Positions 9,862 through 19,028 of a stretch of DNA of 64,000 nucleotides are shown here, piece by piece. How positions within the stretch are numbered: the first letter of the stretch is position 1; each line of letters opens with the position of its first letter. The stretch comes from Rhizobium grahamii. GTDB lineage: Bacteria; Pseudomonadota; Alphaproteobacteria; Rhizobiales; Rhizobiaceae. The stretch covers positions 806,001-870,000 of the forward strand of contig NZ_CP043499.1 of NCBI RefSeq assembly GCF_009498215.1, given 5' to 3'. The position numbers and the translations under genes are program-made. Under the pieces are notes generated by a model that worked only from the letters and a program-made list of their open reading frames with translations, did no database searches and was not told the DNA's origin.

Positions 9862-10026
9862 TGCTGAGAGATTCGTATTTCAGCGCGTGTTGAACTAGAA
9901 CCTGACGACAATCCCGCAATCCCCCAAATCTAAGGGAATGCGGCATCATTCGCGGTGACCTGCCGGAAAACAGACAAGCGATTTCCCACAAATTGCCTGC
10001 GCCATGCCGAGGAGCGGCTTTGCGGA

Positions 10027-10509
10027 TCAACGGGATGCAGGGCAGTGATCCTTTAGAGTTCGGATCTTTTCCGAAGCGTCCTGAAGATCAAAACCGGTGC
10101 TATAGGCCACGTCGGCGTCGACAGAGAACATCGTTGCGAAATGGGCTCCCGAAGTGAGAGCGGTCAAAAACCGCGGCTGCGTCGACAAGACGAAGCTCCT
10201 CATATCTGAACGGGAACCTGAGAGCTTGACGGTCTGTTTGAACCGCCCGATCTCGAAACGGGCTGATCGCAAGCCCATATCGCCAAGCGTTGGATCCGAG
10301 ATCTCGAACACCAGGCCGCTCTTCTTGTCGCAACGGACCATGTAGCAGACCGGATTGTCCGCATCATCCGTCGAGCATGTCCCGACCGCGCCACTATGCG
10401 CACCTTTCAGTTGGACCCACGGCGCCGGCGGCTCCGTCTCCTGGGAGAGTGCAGGCGATGCCAACGCAAGGCCCGCGCCCAAAGCTATCCCGAACTGAAG
10501 CAAGCTCAT
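10027..10509 (-). CDS. Secreted protein of unknown function
   Basis: A 160-residue protein with a clear signal peptide (SLLQFGIALGAGLALASPAL, cleavage near residue 22) and four cysteines (GTCSTDD, VCYMVRC, DHC) that could form two periplasmic disulfides. The size and spaced cysteines recall invasion-associated locus B proteins, but the match is weak. The start at 10509 puts the signal peptide at the N-terminus; the frame runs on to 10566. It stands alone between btuD (convergent) and the galactonate operon. Confidence 0.7.
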   Translation of the reverse strand: MSLLQFGIALGAGLALASPALSQETEPPAPWVQLKGAHSGAVGTCSTDDADNPVCYMVRCDKKSGLVFEISDPTLGDMGLRSARFEIGRFKQTVKLSGSRSDMRSFVLSTQPRFLTALTSGAHFATMFSVDADVAYSTGFDLQDASEKIRTLKDHCPASR

Positions 10510-10646
10510 CGCGCTGTCTCTCCCCACGGCCTCGGTGACGAGACTAATCCAGAGCCGGGACCGCAATCAAGGACAGCGCTTCCAAGCGCCGACCGCATGA
10601 CAATGAAGCTTATTGGCGACGGCGCCTCAACTGGACCACCCCGCAC

Positions 10647-11426
10647 TCAAACGGGGTGCTGTTGCACGCTGAGGCCTCCGTCGACCGTCAGGCAGGTGGC
10701 GTTCATGAATGGGCATTCGTCGGAGGTCATGAAAACGGCCGCCATAGCAATCTCTTCGGGTGAAGCGATGCGCCCGCCGGGATGAAGCTTCATTGTCTCG
10801 GACTTGGCTGCCGCTGGATCAGGGAAGCTGTTCCAGTAGTCGATCACCTTCTGGGTGGCGACGTAGCCGGGCGCCAGGGCGTTCACCCTGACGTTTCTCG
10901 CCGCATATTCCAGACCCAGCGACTTCGTCATACCGAGCAAGGCGTGCTTGGCGAGAGGATAGGGAAAGGTATGCGGAATAATGGTGAAGGCATGCGTCGA
11001 GGCGATGTTCAGGATCACGCCGCCATCACCCGCAAGCATGCCCGGAAGAACCGCCTTGCAGCAGTTCCAGGCGCCCTTGAGGTTGATATCGAAGCAGCGA
11101 TCCCACTCCTCGTCGCTGGTCTCGAGCGGTTCGGAGAAGACGTTTACTCCAGCATTGTTGACCAGCGCGTTGATCGGGCCGATCTCATCGGCCGCTTGGG
11201 CGACCGCTGAGGCAATCGCCGCTCCATCCGTGATATCGGCAGCGCGATAGCCGACCTTGCCACCCGTCCGCCTGAGGGCCTCGGCCTCTCCGGCAAGCAG
11301 CGTCGCATCGCGATCGATGAGGAACAATGCCGCGCCTTGGCGCAGAAACTCTCCTGCGACGGCAAGACCGATGCCTTGCGCGGCGCCTGTCACGAATATT
11401 CTTTTACCGTTCAGTCGTCCGGACAT
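10647..11426 (-). CDS. SDR-family NAD(P) dehydrogenase (probable 2-keto-3-deoxy-sugar-acid dehydrogenase)
   Basis: A 259-residue short-chain dehydrogenase with TGAAQGIG (residues 13-20), NNAGV, an active-site YPLAK and the C-terminal DGG. The tail HPGGRIASPEEIAMAAVF with SDE and DGGLSV resembles dehydrogenases that oxidise 2-keto-3-deoxy sugar acids in L-fucose/L-rhamnose-type pathways. As the last gene of the operon, after dgoD, it may act on 2-keto-3-deoxygalactonate, but a sugar 1-dehydrogenase role cannot be excluded. A GTG at 11447 in frame would overlap dgoD; the ATG at 11426 is preferred. Confidence 0.82.
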   Translation of the reverse strand: MSGRLNGKRIFVTGAAQGIGLAVAGEFLRQGAALFLIDRDATLLAGEAEALRRTGGKVGYRAADITDGAAIASAVAQAADEIGPINALVNNAGVNVFSEPLETSDEEWDRCFDINLKGAWNCCKAVLPGMLAGDGGVILNIASTHAFTIIPHTFPYPLAKHALLGMTKSLGLEYAARNVRVNALAPGYVATQKVIDYWNSFPDPAAAKSETMKLHPGGRIASPEEIAMAAVFMTSDECPFMNATCLTVDGGLSVQQHPV

Positions 11427-11440
11427 ATCAGTGCCCACGC

Positions 11441-12589
11441 TCACCACTCCGCGAAACTTCCGTCGCTGTGCCGCCAGATCGGATTGCGCCAGCGATGTCC
11501 TTCCTTGGCACGCTCGATCACGTACTCTTCATTCACCTCGACACCCAATCCCGGCCCCTGCGGAATGCTGACAAAACCGTCGGCATAGTGGAACACCTCC
11601 TTGTTGGAGATGTAGTCAAGAATGTCGTTGCCCTTGTTGTAGTGAATGCCGAGGCTCTGCTCCTGGATGAAGGCGTTATAGCTGACGGCATCCACTTGCA
11701 GACAAGCAGCAAGGGCAATCGGTCCAAGCGGGCAATGCGGCGCCAATGCCACGTCATAGGCTTCCGCCATGGTGGCGATCTTCCGGCATTCCGTGATGCC
11801 GCCGGCATGCGACAGATCGGGCTGCAGGATATCGACATAGCCTTCGGAGAGGATGCGCTTGAAGTCCCACCGCGAATAGAGCCGTTCCCCGAGCGCGATC
11901 GGCGTCGAAGAGTGATTGGCAATCTCCTTCAGCGCCTCGTAGTTTTCCGACAGCACCGGCTCTTCGATGAACAGCAGCTTGTAAGGCTCGAGTTCCTTGG
12001 CAAGTACCTTCGCCATCGGCTTGTGGACGCGACCGTGGAAGTCGACGCCAATGCCGATGTAGGGGCCGATCGCTTCGCGGATCGTCGCGATGGTCTCGAC
12101 GGCCTTCTCGACCTTGTCGTAGGTGTCGACGATCTGCATCTCCTCGCAGCCATTGAGCTTGATCGCCTTGAAGCCGCGGGCGACAACGTCCTTCGCGTTG
12201 TTGGCGACGTCAGAGGGACGATCGCCGCCGATCCAAGAGTAAACCTTGATCTTGTCGCGCACCTGGCCACCGAGCAGCGAGTGAACAGGTTGACCGAGCG
12301 CCTTGCCCTTGATGTCCCACAATGCCTGATCGATGCCTGATATCGCGCTCATGTGGATCGCGCCGCCGCGGTAGAAACCGCCGCGGTACATGACGTTCCA
12401 ATGGTCCTCGATCAGAAAGGGATCCTTGCCGATCAGGTAGTCCTCGAGTTCGTGGACGGCGGCCTGAACTGTGAGCGCCCGACCTTCCACGACCGGCTCG
12501 CCCCAACCGACGATGCCTTCGTCCGTTTCTATCTTGAGGAACAGCCAGCGTGGCGGGACGATATAGGTGGTCAGCTTGGTGATCTTCAT
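11441..12589 (-). CDS. dgoD: D-galactonate dehydratase
   Basis: A 382-residue enolase-superfamily protein, the usual DgoD length. It follows E. coli DgoD closely from the start (MKITKLTTYIVPPRW) through DFHGR, FIEEPVL, GERLYSRWDFKR, LSHAGGITE and HCPLGPIALAACLQ to the end (HSDGSFAEW). It dehydrates D-galactonate to 2-keto-3-deoxy-D-galactonate. The start at 12589 matches that N-terminus; the longer frame to 12859 overlaps the GMC gene. It sits between a GMC oxidoreductase (13 bases upstream) and an SDR. Confidence 0.93.
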   Translation of the reverse strand: MKITKLTTYIVPPRWLFLKIETDEGIVGWGEPVVEGRALTVQAAVHELEDYLIGKDPFLIEDHWNVMYRGGFYRGGAIHMSAISGIDQALWDIKGKALGQPVHSLLGGQVRDKIKVYSWIGGDRPSDVANNAKDVVARGFKAIKLNGCEEMQIVDTYDKVEKAVETIATIREAIGPYIGIGVDFHGRVHKPMAKVLAKELEPYKLLFIEEPVLSENYEALKEIANHSSTPIALGERLYSRWDFKRILSEGYVDILQPDLSHAGGITECRKIATMAEAYDVALAPHCPLGPIALAACLQVDAVSYNAFIQEQSLGIHYNKGNDILDYISNKEVFHYADGFVSIPQGPGLGVEVNEEYVIERAKEGHRWRNPIWRHSDGSFAEW

Positions 12590-12602
12590 GGGGATTATCC
12601 GA

Positions 12603-14231
12603 TCATGCGAGAATGAGGTCGGCCGCCTTGGCGGCAGCGGCGAGAACGGCGGCGTTGGTGTTGCCGCTGACAATGGTCGGCATAAGCGACGAGTCAACCA
12701 CTCTGAGACCACGCGTGCCGCGTACCTTGAGGTGGCTGTCGAGAACGGCGTCCCGGTCGCCGTCATGGCCCATCTTGCAGGTGCCGACGGGGTGGTAGCC
12801 GGTCTTGACGGTGCGCCTGCAGTGATCGGCGATCGCCTCGTCGCTGGTAACATCCGCACCAGGGAAGATTTCCTTGTCGATCAGATCACGCATGGGCGTC
12901 GCCGCAAGTACCGTCCGGGCAAAGCGGAAGCCCGCCATCGTCGTCTTCAGGTCATCAGGATGAGCGAAGATCTGCGTATCGACGATCGGATTTTCAAAAG
13001 GATCCTTTGACGCCAGCGTCACCGATCCGCGCGCCTTCGGCCGCAGGAGCAGCGAGTTTATGGTGACGCCGTCTCCAGGTTCCGTGCCCATGACGTCGCG
13101 GTCGAGATAGACTGTCGGCACGCAGAACATCTGGATCGTGGGTTCGTTGTTGTTGCCCTCGGGATCGAAGAAGGCACAGGTCTCTACGCCAGTGGTCGAG
13201 ACCGGCCCGGTCTTGAACAGAAGATACTGCAGCCCGGCCTTCAGCATCGGCCAGCCGCGGTCCTGTCCATAATAGCCAAACGAGCCTTTGGTGGTCGCAA
13301 CCACCGGGCACTCATAGTGGTCCTGCAGGTTCCTGCCGACGCCCGGAAGCGCGACCTTCACGCCGATGCCATGCCGCGCGAGCTCGTCCTCGGGACCAAT
13401 TCCCGACAGCATCAGGAGCTTCGGCGTCTGATAGGCGCCGGCGGCGACGATGACTTCGGCACCAACTGTTGCCGATTTCCGGCTGCCATTGACGACGTAG
13501 TCGACGCCAACTGTCCGATCCCCTTCCATCCGAAGCGCGGTGACCGTTGCGCCGGTTTCGACCGTCAGCAGCGGATTGTCCATGACGGGTGCAAGGAAGG
13601 CGTCCACGGCGCTGCAGCGGCGATGGGTCTTCCAGTCGATCGTATGCTGCATGAAGCCGACGCCAAACTGATGGGCGCCGTTGAAATCAGGATTGTAAGG
13701 GATACCCATGCCCTGCAGCGTCTTCACGTAGGTTCGCGTCATCGGGCTGGTATGCCCGAGATGCGAAATCTTCAGCGGGCCGCCTACCCCGTGATATTCG
13801 CCGCCGAGATGATCGTTGTCTTCCTGTCCCTTGAAGTAGGGAAGCATGTCCCGATAGGACCAGGCGCCATCATTGTTTGAACCAGGTCCCGTGATAGCCT
13901 TGTTCCAGCGATCGAAATCGGCAGCCTGGCCGCGCATATACACCATCGCATTGACCGTGCTGCCGCCGCCGAGCACCTTGCCTTGCGGCACGATCGGCCC
14001 ACGACCGTTCAATTGCGGCTGCGGCGCGGTCTGATGCATGGTGAGGTACGTGTCCTTGGCCAGGAACTTCATGTAGCCCGCGGGAAAATGCATGATGGGG
14101 TTGGCCTTGGCGGGCCCGCGCTCGAGGAGCAGCACGCGTGCCTTTCCGCGCGTCACAAGCTCGGCAGCAACGACGCAGGCCGAGCTGCCGCCACCAACAA
14201 TGATGTAATCAAATCCGCTTGCTGCAGACAT
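12603..14231 (-). CDS. GMC-family FAD-dependent oxidoreductase
   Basis: A 542-residue glucose-methanol-choline oxidoreductase. It has the N-terminal FAD motif IIVGGGSSACVVAAEL, the PS00623-type GGSTVNAMVYMRGQ, the PS00624-type GIGPEDELARHGI and the C-terminal VDSSLMPTIVSGNTNAAV. In this operon, before dgoD and after an aldose epimerase, it could oxidise a sugar or sugar alcohol at C1 to the lactone or acid that dgoD uses. That is an inference; many relatives act on choline or polyols. It directly abuts the epimerase (stop at 14232). Confidence 0.88.
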   Translation of the reverse strand: MSAASGFDYIIVGGGSSACVVAAELVTRGKARVLLLERGPAKANPIMHFPAGYMKFLAKDTYLTMHQTAPQPQLNGRGPIVPQGKVLGGGSTVNAMVYMRGQAADFDRWNKAITGPGSNNDGAWSYRDMLPYFKGQEDNDHLGGEYHGVGGPLKISHLGHTSPMTRTYVKTLQGMGIPYNPDFNGAHQFGVGFMQHTIDWKTHRRCSAVDAFLAPVMDNPLLTVETGATVTALRMEGDRTVGVDYVVNGSRKSATVGAEVIVAAGAYQTPKLLMLSGIGPEDELARHGIGVKVALPGVGRNLQDHYECPVVATTKGSFGYYGQDRGWPMLKAGLQYLLFKTGPVSTTGVETCAFFDPEGNNNEPTIQMFCVPTVYLDRDVMGTEPGDGVTINSLLLRPKARGSVTLASKDPFENPIVDTQIFAHPDDLKTTMAGFRFARTVLAATPMRDLIDKEIFPGADVTSDEAIADHCRRTVKTGYHPVGTCKMGHDGDRDAVLDSHLKVRGTRGLRVVDSSLMPTIVSGNTNAAVLAAAAKAADLILA

Positions 14232-15146
14232 TCACTGGTCTCCGCTGACCTGATTGGAAATGCTCCGTGGGCGCAGGCATATGCGTCCCGAAAGGCTTTC
14301 ACCGGGCCGAAGAACCCGGAGGTCGCCAAGACCCGGAAGATTGTGTCCGTTCGCCAGATGCGACATCGGCTCGAAGCAGAAATAATCCCGCTTGAACGAG
14401 GGATCGAAGACGGTATCCGAAACGAACACGAAGGCGTGCTTGAAAAGCGCGTCAGCCACCAGATGAACTTCCGTATCCCGTTCCGGCCAAGTGACAATCG
14501 CCTCGCCGGACCAGTCCTCGAAGCCGTTGTCGACCCAGCGGTGTGGAAGCGGGCTTGGCGAACCGAAGTCGAGATCGCCGGGAATATCCGTCCGTTCTCC
14601 AGGCAGCCAGCCCTCCACTTCCGTCCAGAATTTCCGGGCCGGCGCAAACAGCGTCGTCTCGGGCGTCATCGGGAAGTAGGGATGCCAGCCGAGGCCGAAT
14701 GGCAAGGCCTGCTCCCCGCGATTTTCAACCGTAAGCGAAAGCTCGAGGTGATCTTCGGTAAGTGTGAAGCGCTGGATCGCGTTGTAACGATAGGGGGTAG
14801 GACCACCCTCATGGCTGAAGCTCAGTTCCACCGAGCTATCGTTTTGCGTCACCACGTCCCATTCCGAGGTCCACCCCTCACCGTGAAGATAATGGCGATC
14901 CCATTCTGTGTTCGGTGAAAAGCGATAATCCACGCCCTCGAAGACGAAGTGATTGTCCTTGACCCGGTTGCCGAAAGGCACCAGCGGGTAGCAGGAAGAG
15001 GACAAGGCATCCGCGTCATCGGACGTCGCCGGCCGCAGCAGCGGCACCCGTTCACCCTCTGCTTCTCGCCAAAAGCCGAGGATGATGCCCCCTTTCGTCG
15101 AAACACGAGCGCTAAGCGGACCCGCCGTGAGGTCGATCACCGTCAT
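14232..15146 (-). CDS. Aldose 1-epimerase
   Basis: A 304-residue galactose-mutarotase-fold protein. The landmarks are YPLVPFGNRVKDN, HYLHGEGWTSEWDV and GLGWHPYFP, which carry the catalytic histidines, with a late E in CFEPMSHLANG. It interconverts alpha and beta anomers of the imported sugar so that the next enzyme gets the right form. The start at 15146 lies 4 bases after the permease stop. It supports a galactose-like aldose as operon substrate. Confidence 0.9.
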   Translation of the reverse strand: MTVIDLTAGPLSARVSTKGGIILGFWREAEGERVPLLRPATSDDADALSSSCYPLVPFGNRVKDNHFVFEGVDYRFSPNTEWDRHYLHGEGWTSEWDVVTQNDSSVELSFSHEGGPTPYRYNAIQRFTLTEDHLELSLTVENRGEQALPFGLGWHPYFPMTPETTLFAPARKFWTEVEGWLPGERTDIPGDLDFGSPSPLPHRWVDNGFEDWSGEAIVTWPERDTEVHLVADALFKHAFVFVSDTVFDPSFKRDYFCFEPMSHLANGHNLPGLGDLRVLRPGESLSGRICLRPRSISNQVSGDQ

Positions 15147-15150
15147 CGGC

Positions 15151-16161
15151 CTATCGATCCTTGTTGCGAGACATGCTGCGCTTGATCGCCTGGATGTTGG
15201 CGAGCACTGCAATGACGATGATGAGACCGCGCACGACCTGCTGGAAGAAGGGATTGATGCCCAGCAACACCAGGCCATTGCCGATCAGGGTGATGACAAG
15301 CACGCCAAGCAGCGTCCCGAGCATCGATCCCCGGCCGCCGGAAAGCGACGTTCCCCCGACCACGACCGCTGCGATGACATCGAATTCGAGACCGGTCGCA
15401 GCCGTCGCATTGCCCGAACCGAGGCGCGAGACGAGCAGGATACCCGAGATTGCGGCCATGGCGCCGGCAATCGCGAAGAGCCCCACGCGGATCTTCGCAA
15501 CGGGGATGCCGCTCAGGAACGCTGCATGAGCATTACCGCCAACTGCGAAGACCGAACGGCCGAATGCGGTCTTGCGGCTGACGAAGGCGAACACGGCAAA
15601 GAGAACGAGCATGATGATTGCTGCCGGCGGCACGCCGAGGACCGAGCGATCGAGCGCATCCAGCATATCGTTGCGTCCGATCGAAACCGGCAGGGCGTCG
15701 GTTACGAAAAGTGCCGTGCCACGGAGCGCGCTCCACAGACCGAGCGTTCCGACAAAGGACGGAACATCGAAATAGGCGCGCAGGATGCCGGGGATCGTAC
15801 CAAGCAGCGCACCGACGACGATCGCGAGCGCAAAGGCAAGCGGCGTCGGCACACCCCATTGCAGGAAGAAGGACAGCACGACCGAGATGAAGGCGACCAT
15901 CGGACCGACGCTGACGTCGATCTCACCGGAGATGATGATCAGGGTGGCGGCCCAAGCTGCGATCCCGATGGTCGCGGCATCGCGCAGGATGTTGATCTGG
16001 TTGTTGAACGACAGGAAGCCATTCGCGGTCGATGTAAAGACGACGTAGAGAACAACGATCGCAACGAACAGGCTGAGCTCGTTCATATGCTGCGACAGGT
16101 TGAAGGTCGACTTGTTGCTATTGTTGGAAGAGGACGGCTTGACCGCCTGATCGAGTGACAT
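15151..16161 (-). CDS. Sugar ABC transporter, permease (RbsC-like)
   Basis: A 336-residue BPD_transp_2-family permease with eight to ten hydrophobic segments. The conserved loop ATGLEFDVIAAVVVGGTSLSGGRGS is typical of ribose/galactose-type permeases. GGGAGG precedes the ATG at 16161. It lies 12 bases after the ATPase gene and 4 bases before the epimerase. Confidence 0.92.
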   Translation of the reverse strand: MSLDQAVKPSSSNNSNKSTFNLSQHMNELSLFVAIVVLYVVFTSTANGFLSFNNQINILRDAATIGIAAWAATLIIISGEIDVSVGPMVAFISVVLSFFLQWGVPTPLAFALAIVVGALLGTIPGILRAYFDVPSFVGTLGLWSALRGTALFVTDALPVSIGRNDMLDALDRSVLGVPPAAIIMLVLFAVFAFVSRKTAFGRSVFAVGGNAHAAFLSGIPVAKIRVGLFAIAGAMAAISGILLVSRLGSGNATAATGLEFDVIAAVVVGGTSLSGGRGSMLGTLLGVLVITLIGNGLVLLGINPFFQQVVRGLIIVIAVLANIQAIKRSMSRNKDR

Positions 16162-16173
16162 CTGGTGCCTCCC

Positions 16174-17700
16174 TCAATGTCCGGTGATGCAGGCTGCCAT
16201 GACGGAATCCTGATCTATGTTAGGTGACTTGAATTCCTCCTGCAGCGATCCGTCTCGCAGGACGAGAACGCGATCGCAGACGAGAGGAAGTTCCTCGATT
16301 TCGCTGGAAACGAAGATGACGCTGCGGCCTTCGGCGGCAAGCTGGCGAATGATCGCGTAGATCTGCGCCTTCGCTTCGACATCGACACCGCGCGTCGGCT
16401 CGTCCAGGAGAAGAACGCGGCTGTTTGCGTAAACCCAGCGGCCGATGACGACCTTCTGCTGATTGCCGCCGGAAAGCGTGCCAATCGGCGTATCGGTGCG
16501 CGCGGTCTTGATGTGAAGACGGTCGATGACCTTGCGCGTCGCTTCCGCCATCAAGCTCGACGACAGGATGCCGCCCTTTGTGACGCCGGAGAAATTCGTC
16601 GCGAGCGTGTTCTCGTCGACGCCAAGAAGCGGCACGATGCCCTCCTCCTTGCGGCTCTCCGGCGTATATCCGAAACCCTTTTTGACCATCTGCTTGTAGC
16701 CCGCGGAGCGAACCGACCGGCCGTCGACGAGAATATCGCCGTCGTCGAAGGAGCGTACTCCCATGATGGCCTGTAGCAGTTCCGTGCGCCCCGAGCCGAG
16801 CAAGCCTGCAATGCCGAGCACCTCGCCTTCGCGAAGCGAGAAGGAGATGGAGGAAAGTTTGGGTGCGAGCGCCAGGCTGTTGACCTCAAGCACCACCTTC
16901 GAACGGCTCTTGTCTTCAAGAGCAGCGTTCTGCGACGCTTCCGATCCAAGCATCAGCCGGACGATCTCACGAGTATCCGCACCCTTCACGTCGACGGTAT
17001 CAATGATACGGCCATCACGCATGACGGTTGCCGAATGCGCGATTTGCCGGATCTCGTTCATCCTGTGGCTGACGTAGATGACCGCGATGCCCTCAGACGC
17101 AATGCGCGTCACGGCCGCCATCACTTTTTCCGCCTCCGCGGCGGCAAGCGAACTCGTTGGCTCATCGAGAATGACGATCTTCGGCTTGCCGACGAGAACG
17201 CGGGCGATCTCGAGAAGCTGCCGTTCGGCCGGGCTAAGACCCGCCACCAGACGATTCGGCGGCAGGTTGAGGCCGAGGCGCCCCATGGCCTCCGCAGCCT
17301 CTGCTTCCATCTTGTCGTATTGGATGACCCCGCCCTTGCGCGGCCACCGCCCGAGGAAGAGATTTTCGGCCAGCGTCATGCCCGGAACCAGGCTGAGCTC
17401 CTGATAGACGACGCGCACGCCCTTTTCGAAGGACTCCTGAGCGCGACCCGAACCGGAATGCGTCAGCGATTGACCGTCGATCTCGACGGTTCCGCTGTCT
17501 GGAATCTCCGCACCGGTCAGCATTCGGATGAGGGTAGACTTTCCCGCGCCGTTCTTGCCGAGTAGTGCCCTCACCTCACCGGCGGAGACTTCGAAGGTCG
17601 CGTTATCGAGTGCGAGCACACCCGGATATCTGCGCGTGCATCCTCTGAGCGACGCCACGACGCGCGAAGGAGCAGGATTGGTCATGGAAACTTGGGTCAT
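16174..17700 (-). CDS. Sugar ABC transporter, double-domain ATPase (RbsA/MglA-like)
   Basis: A roughly 508-residue ATPase with two nucleotide-binding domains, the usual carbohydrate-uptake type. The first domain has GKNGAGKST, LSPAERQ and ILDEPTSSL; the second has the degenerate GLLGSGRTE, then LSGGNQQKV and LLDEPTRGVD. Three ATGs run in series at 17706, 17703 and 17700; the last has the best spacing from GAGGGG. It pairs with the permease and the binding protein to import a monosaccharide, probably galactose-like given dgoD. Confidence 0.92.
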   Translation of the reverse strand: MTQVSMTNPAPSRVVASLRGCTRRYPGVLALDNATFEVSAGEVRALLGKNGAGKSTLIRMLTGAEIPDSGTVEIDGQSLTHSGSGRAQESFEKGVRVVYQELSLVPGMTLAENLFLGRWPRKGGVIQYDKMEAEAAEAMGRLGLNLPPNRLVAGLSPAERQLLEIARVLVGKPKIVILDEPTSSLAAAEAEKVMAAVTRIASEGIAVIYVSHRMNEIRQIAHSATVMRDGRIIDTVDVKGADTREIVRLMLGSEASQNAALEDKSRSKVVLEVNSLALAPKLSSISFSLREGEVLGIAGLLGSGRTELLQAIMGVRSFDDGDILVDGRSVRSAGYKQMVKKGFGYTPESRKEEGIVPLLGVDENTLATNFSGVTKGGILSSSLMAEATRKVIDRLHIKTARTDTPIGTLSGGNQQKVVIGRWVYANSRVLLLDEPTRGVDVEAKAQIYAIIRQLAAEGRSVIFVSSEIEELPLVCDRVLVLRDGSLQEEFKSPNIDQDSVMAACITGH

Positions 17701-17723
17701 CATCATCCCCTCGAAAGAAAGAT

Positions 17724-17743
17724 GTCGCCGGGGTTCCGGCGAC
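17724..17743 (-). terminator. Intercistronic hairpin between binding protein and ATPase genes
   Basis: GTCGCCGG and CCGGCGAC form a perfect 8-bp stem with a GGTT loop, right after the binding-protein stop and before the ATPase ribosome site. Such hairpins commonly protect the upstream message or cause partial termination, giving more binding protein than transporter. Confidence 0.55.
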
Positions 17744-17773
17744 CTCTCCGTTCAAGCAGTTATGGTCGGGATC

Positions 17774-18754
17774 TCACGGAATACCGTCGGCGTGAGCCTT
17801 GAGCCAGGCCTTGCCGTCTTCAGACGACTTGTAGAGATCGATGTCGTAGGCAACCTTGATGCCTTCCGGCGGCTGGCCATCGATCGACTTGATCGCCTGA
17901 GCGAGCGCAAGCTTGCCAAGACCCTGGCCGGAAATGTCGACAACCGCCTTGATGACGCTGAAGTCCGCCAGTTCCTGCGCGATCTCGGTCGTCATGTCGC
18001 CGCCGAAGACAACGACCTTGTCGGCCTTACCCTGGCTCTTCACAGCACGCGCTGCGCCGAGCGTTGCACCACCGGCTTCGCCGAAGAAGGCATCGATATC
18101 GGGGTTGGAGGAAAGCATCGTGCTCGCTACGGAAACCGCCTTGTCGAGGATCGCGCCTTCCTGGTTGGCGACGATCTGGGCACCGGGAACCTTTGCCTTC
18201 AGAGCTTCCTCGAAGCCCTTGCGACGGGTAACGCAGACCTCGACGAATTCGCAGTTGAGAACCGCGATCTTCGGCGCATCCTTCTTTTCCGCGATGAAAT
18301 ATTCGGCCGCAGCGTCGCCGAGCTTATGACCGAAGTCATAGGGATCTCCGACAGCATAAGCGGAAATGTATTCCTTCATGTCGGCATCGTTGAGGCAGGT
18401 GTTGTAGCACACGACCGGAATGCCGGCGTCATGCGCGCGGCGAATAGCGCGGTAGGAACCGTCGGCCGAAACCGGCGAAACGATGATGGCCTGAACCCCT
18501 GCCGAGATCAGCGAGTCGATGAAGGACGATTCCTTGCTGACGTCGCCCTGGGCGTTCGTCTCGACGACGTCGAGCTTGCGACCCGCGTCGTTCGCGCCGG
18601 TCTGGATACCCTTGCGGACGCCGGCGTAAAAGCCCTGAGCGTCCATGTAGATCGCACCGACCTTGAGGTCCTTGTCCTGCGCAAAAGCCGGAACTGCGGC
18701 CGATGCAGCAAGAGCGGTAAGCGCCGCAAAGGCGGCATGTCTGATGAGGTTCAC
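17774..18754 (-). CDS. Sugar ABC transporter, periplasmic binding protein
   Basis: A 326-residue type I (RbsB-like) binding protein with a signal peptide ending AVPAFAQ at about residue 26. The Peripla_BP_4 pattern is visible: VGAIYMDAQGFYAGVRKG, IDSLISAGVQAIIVSPVSADG and the hinge VVFGGDMTTE. It carries several cysteines (VVCYNTCLND, LNCEFVEVCV), unusual for this family and possibly disulfide-bonded. It is the first gene of the galactonate operon, downstream of the operator region shared with the divergent GntR regulator. Confidence 0.9.
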   Translation of the reverse strand: MNLIRHAAFAALTALAASAAVPAFAQDKDLKVGAIYMDAQGFYAGVRKGIQTGANDAGRKLDVVETNAQGDVSKESSFIDSLISAGVQAIIVSPVSADGSYRAIRRAHDAGIPVVCYNTCLNDADMKEYISAYAVGDPYDFGHKLGDAAAEYFIAEKKDAPKIAVLNCEFVEVCVTRRKGFEEALKAKVPGAQIVANQEGAILDKAVSVASTMLSSNPDIDAFFGEAGGATLGAARAVKSQGKADKVVVFGGDMTTEIAQELADFSVIKAVVDISGQGLGKLALAQAIKSIDGQPPEGIKVAYDIDLYKSSEDGKAWLKAHADGIP

Positions 18755-18854
18755 CTTTTCCTCCCAAAAAACTTGACCGTCGACGAAGACCGAGGCTCAC
18801 CCGCCGTCCTCTCCACGACGGCCACACCATATTCCTCATCATACAAATGTCAAT

Positions 18855-18869
18855 ATAAATACGATTTAT
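18855..18869 (-). promoter_or_regulatory. Operator-like palindrome 1 (ATAAAT-N3-ATTTAT)
   Basis: A perfect 6-bp inverted repeat with a 3-base centre (ACG) lies 101 bases upstream of the binding-protein start. The same site recurs in opposite orientation at 18941-18955. Location and symmetry suit binding by the divergent GntR/FadR-type regulator. Confidence 0.6.
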
Positions 18870-18940
18870 TTTTCGAGTATCAATCCGATGAGGCGCTTTC
18901 TCGGCCGAAATGCGGGCCTCCGACGGGTAGATCAGTTATA

Positions 18941-18955
18941 ATAAATCGTATTTAT
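18941..18955 (+). promoter_or_regulatory. Operator-like palindrome 2 (ATAAAT-N3-ATTTAT)
   Basis: Same 15-base site as 18855-18869, inverted, with centre CGT, 74 bases upstream of the GntR gene. The similarity extends beyond the core into flanking AT-rich bases (GTCAA on the outer side of each). Two such sites could mediate both autoregulation and control of the operon. Confidence 0.6.
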
Positions 18956-19028
18956 TTGACCATTGGTACGCGGTTGACTAGACATGCGTAGCAGGGAATT
19001 TTGGTTGCAGTAGAATCGGGAGGACGCG

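Noticed and set aside
10027..10509. Assignment as invasion-associated locus B protein
   Set aside because: Size and cysteines are suggestive, but the family's core motif could not be matched; left as unknown secreted protein.
15082..16158. 358-residue plus-strand frame opposite the sugar permease
   Set aside because: Composition is Arg/Asp/His-rich without any domain; it is the antisense of a clear permease gene.
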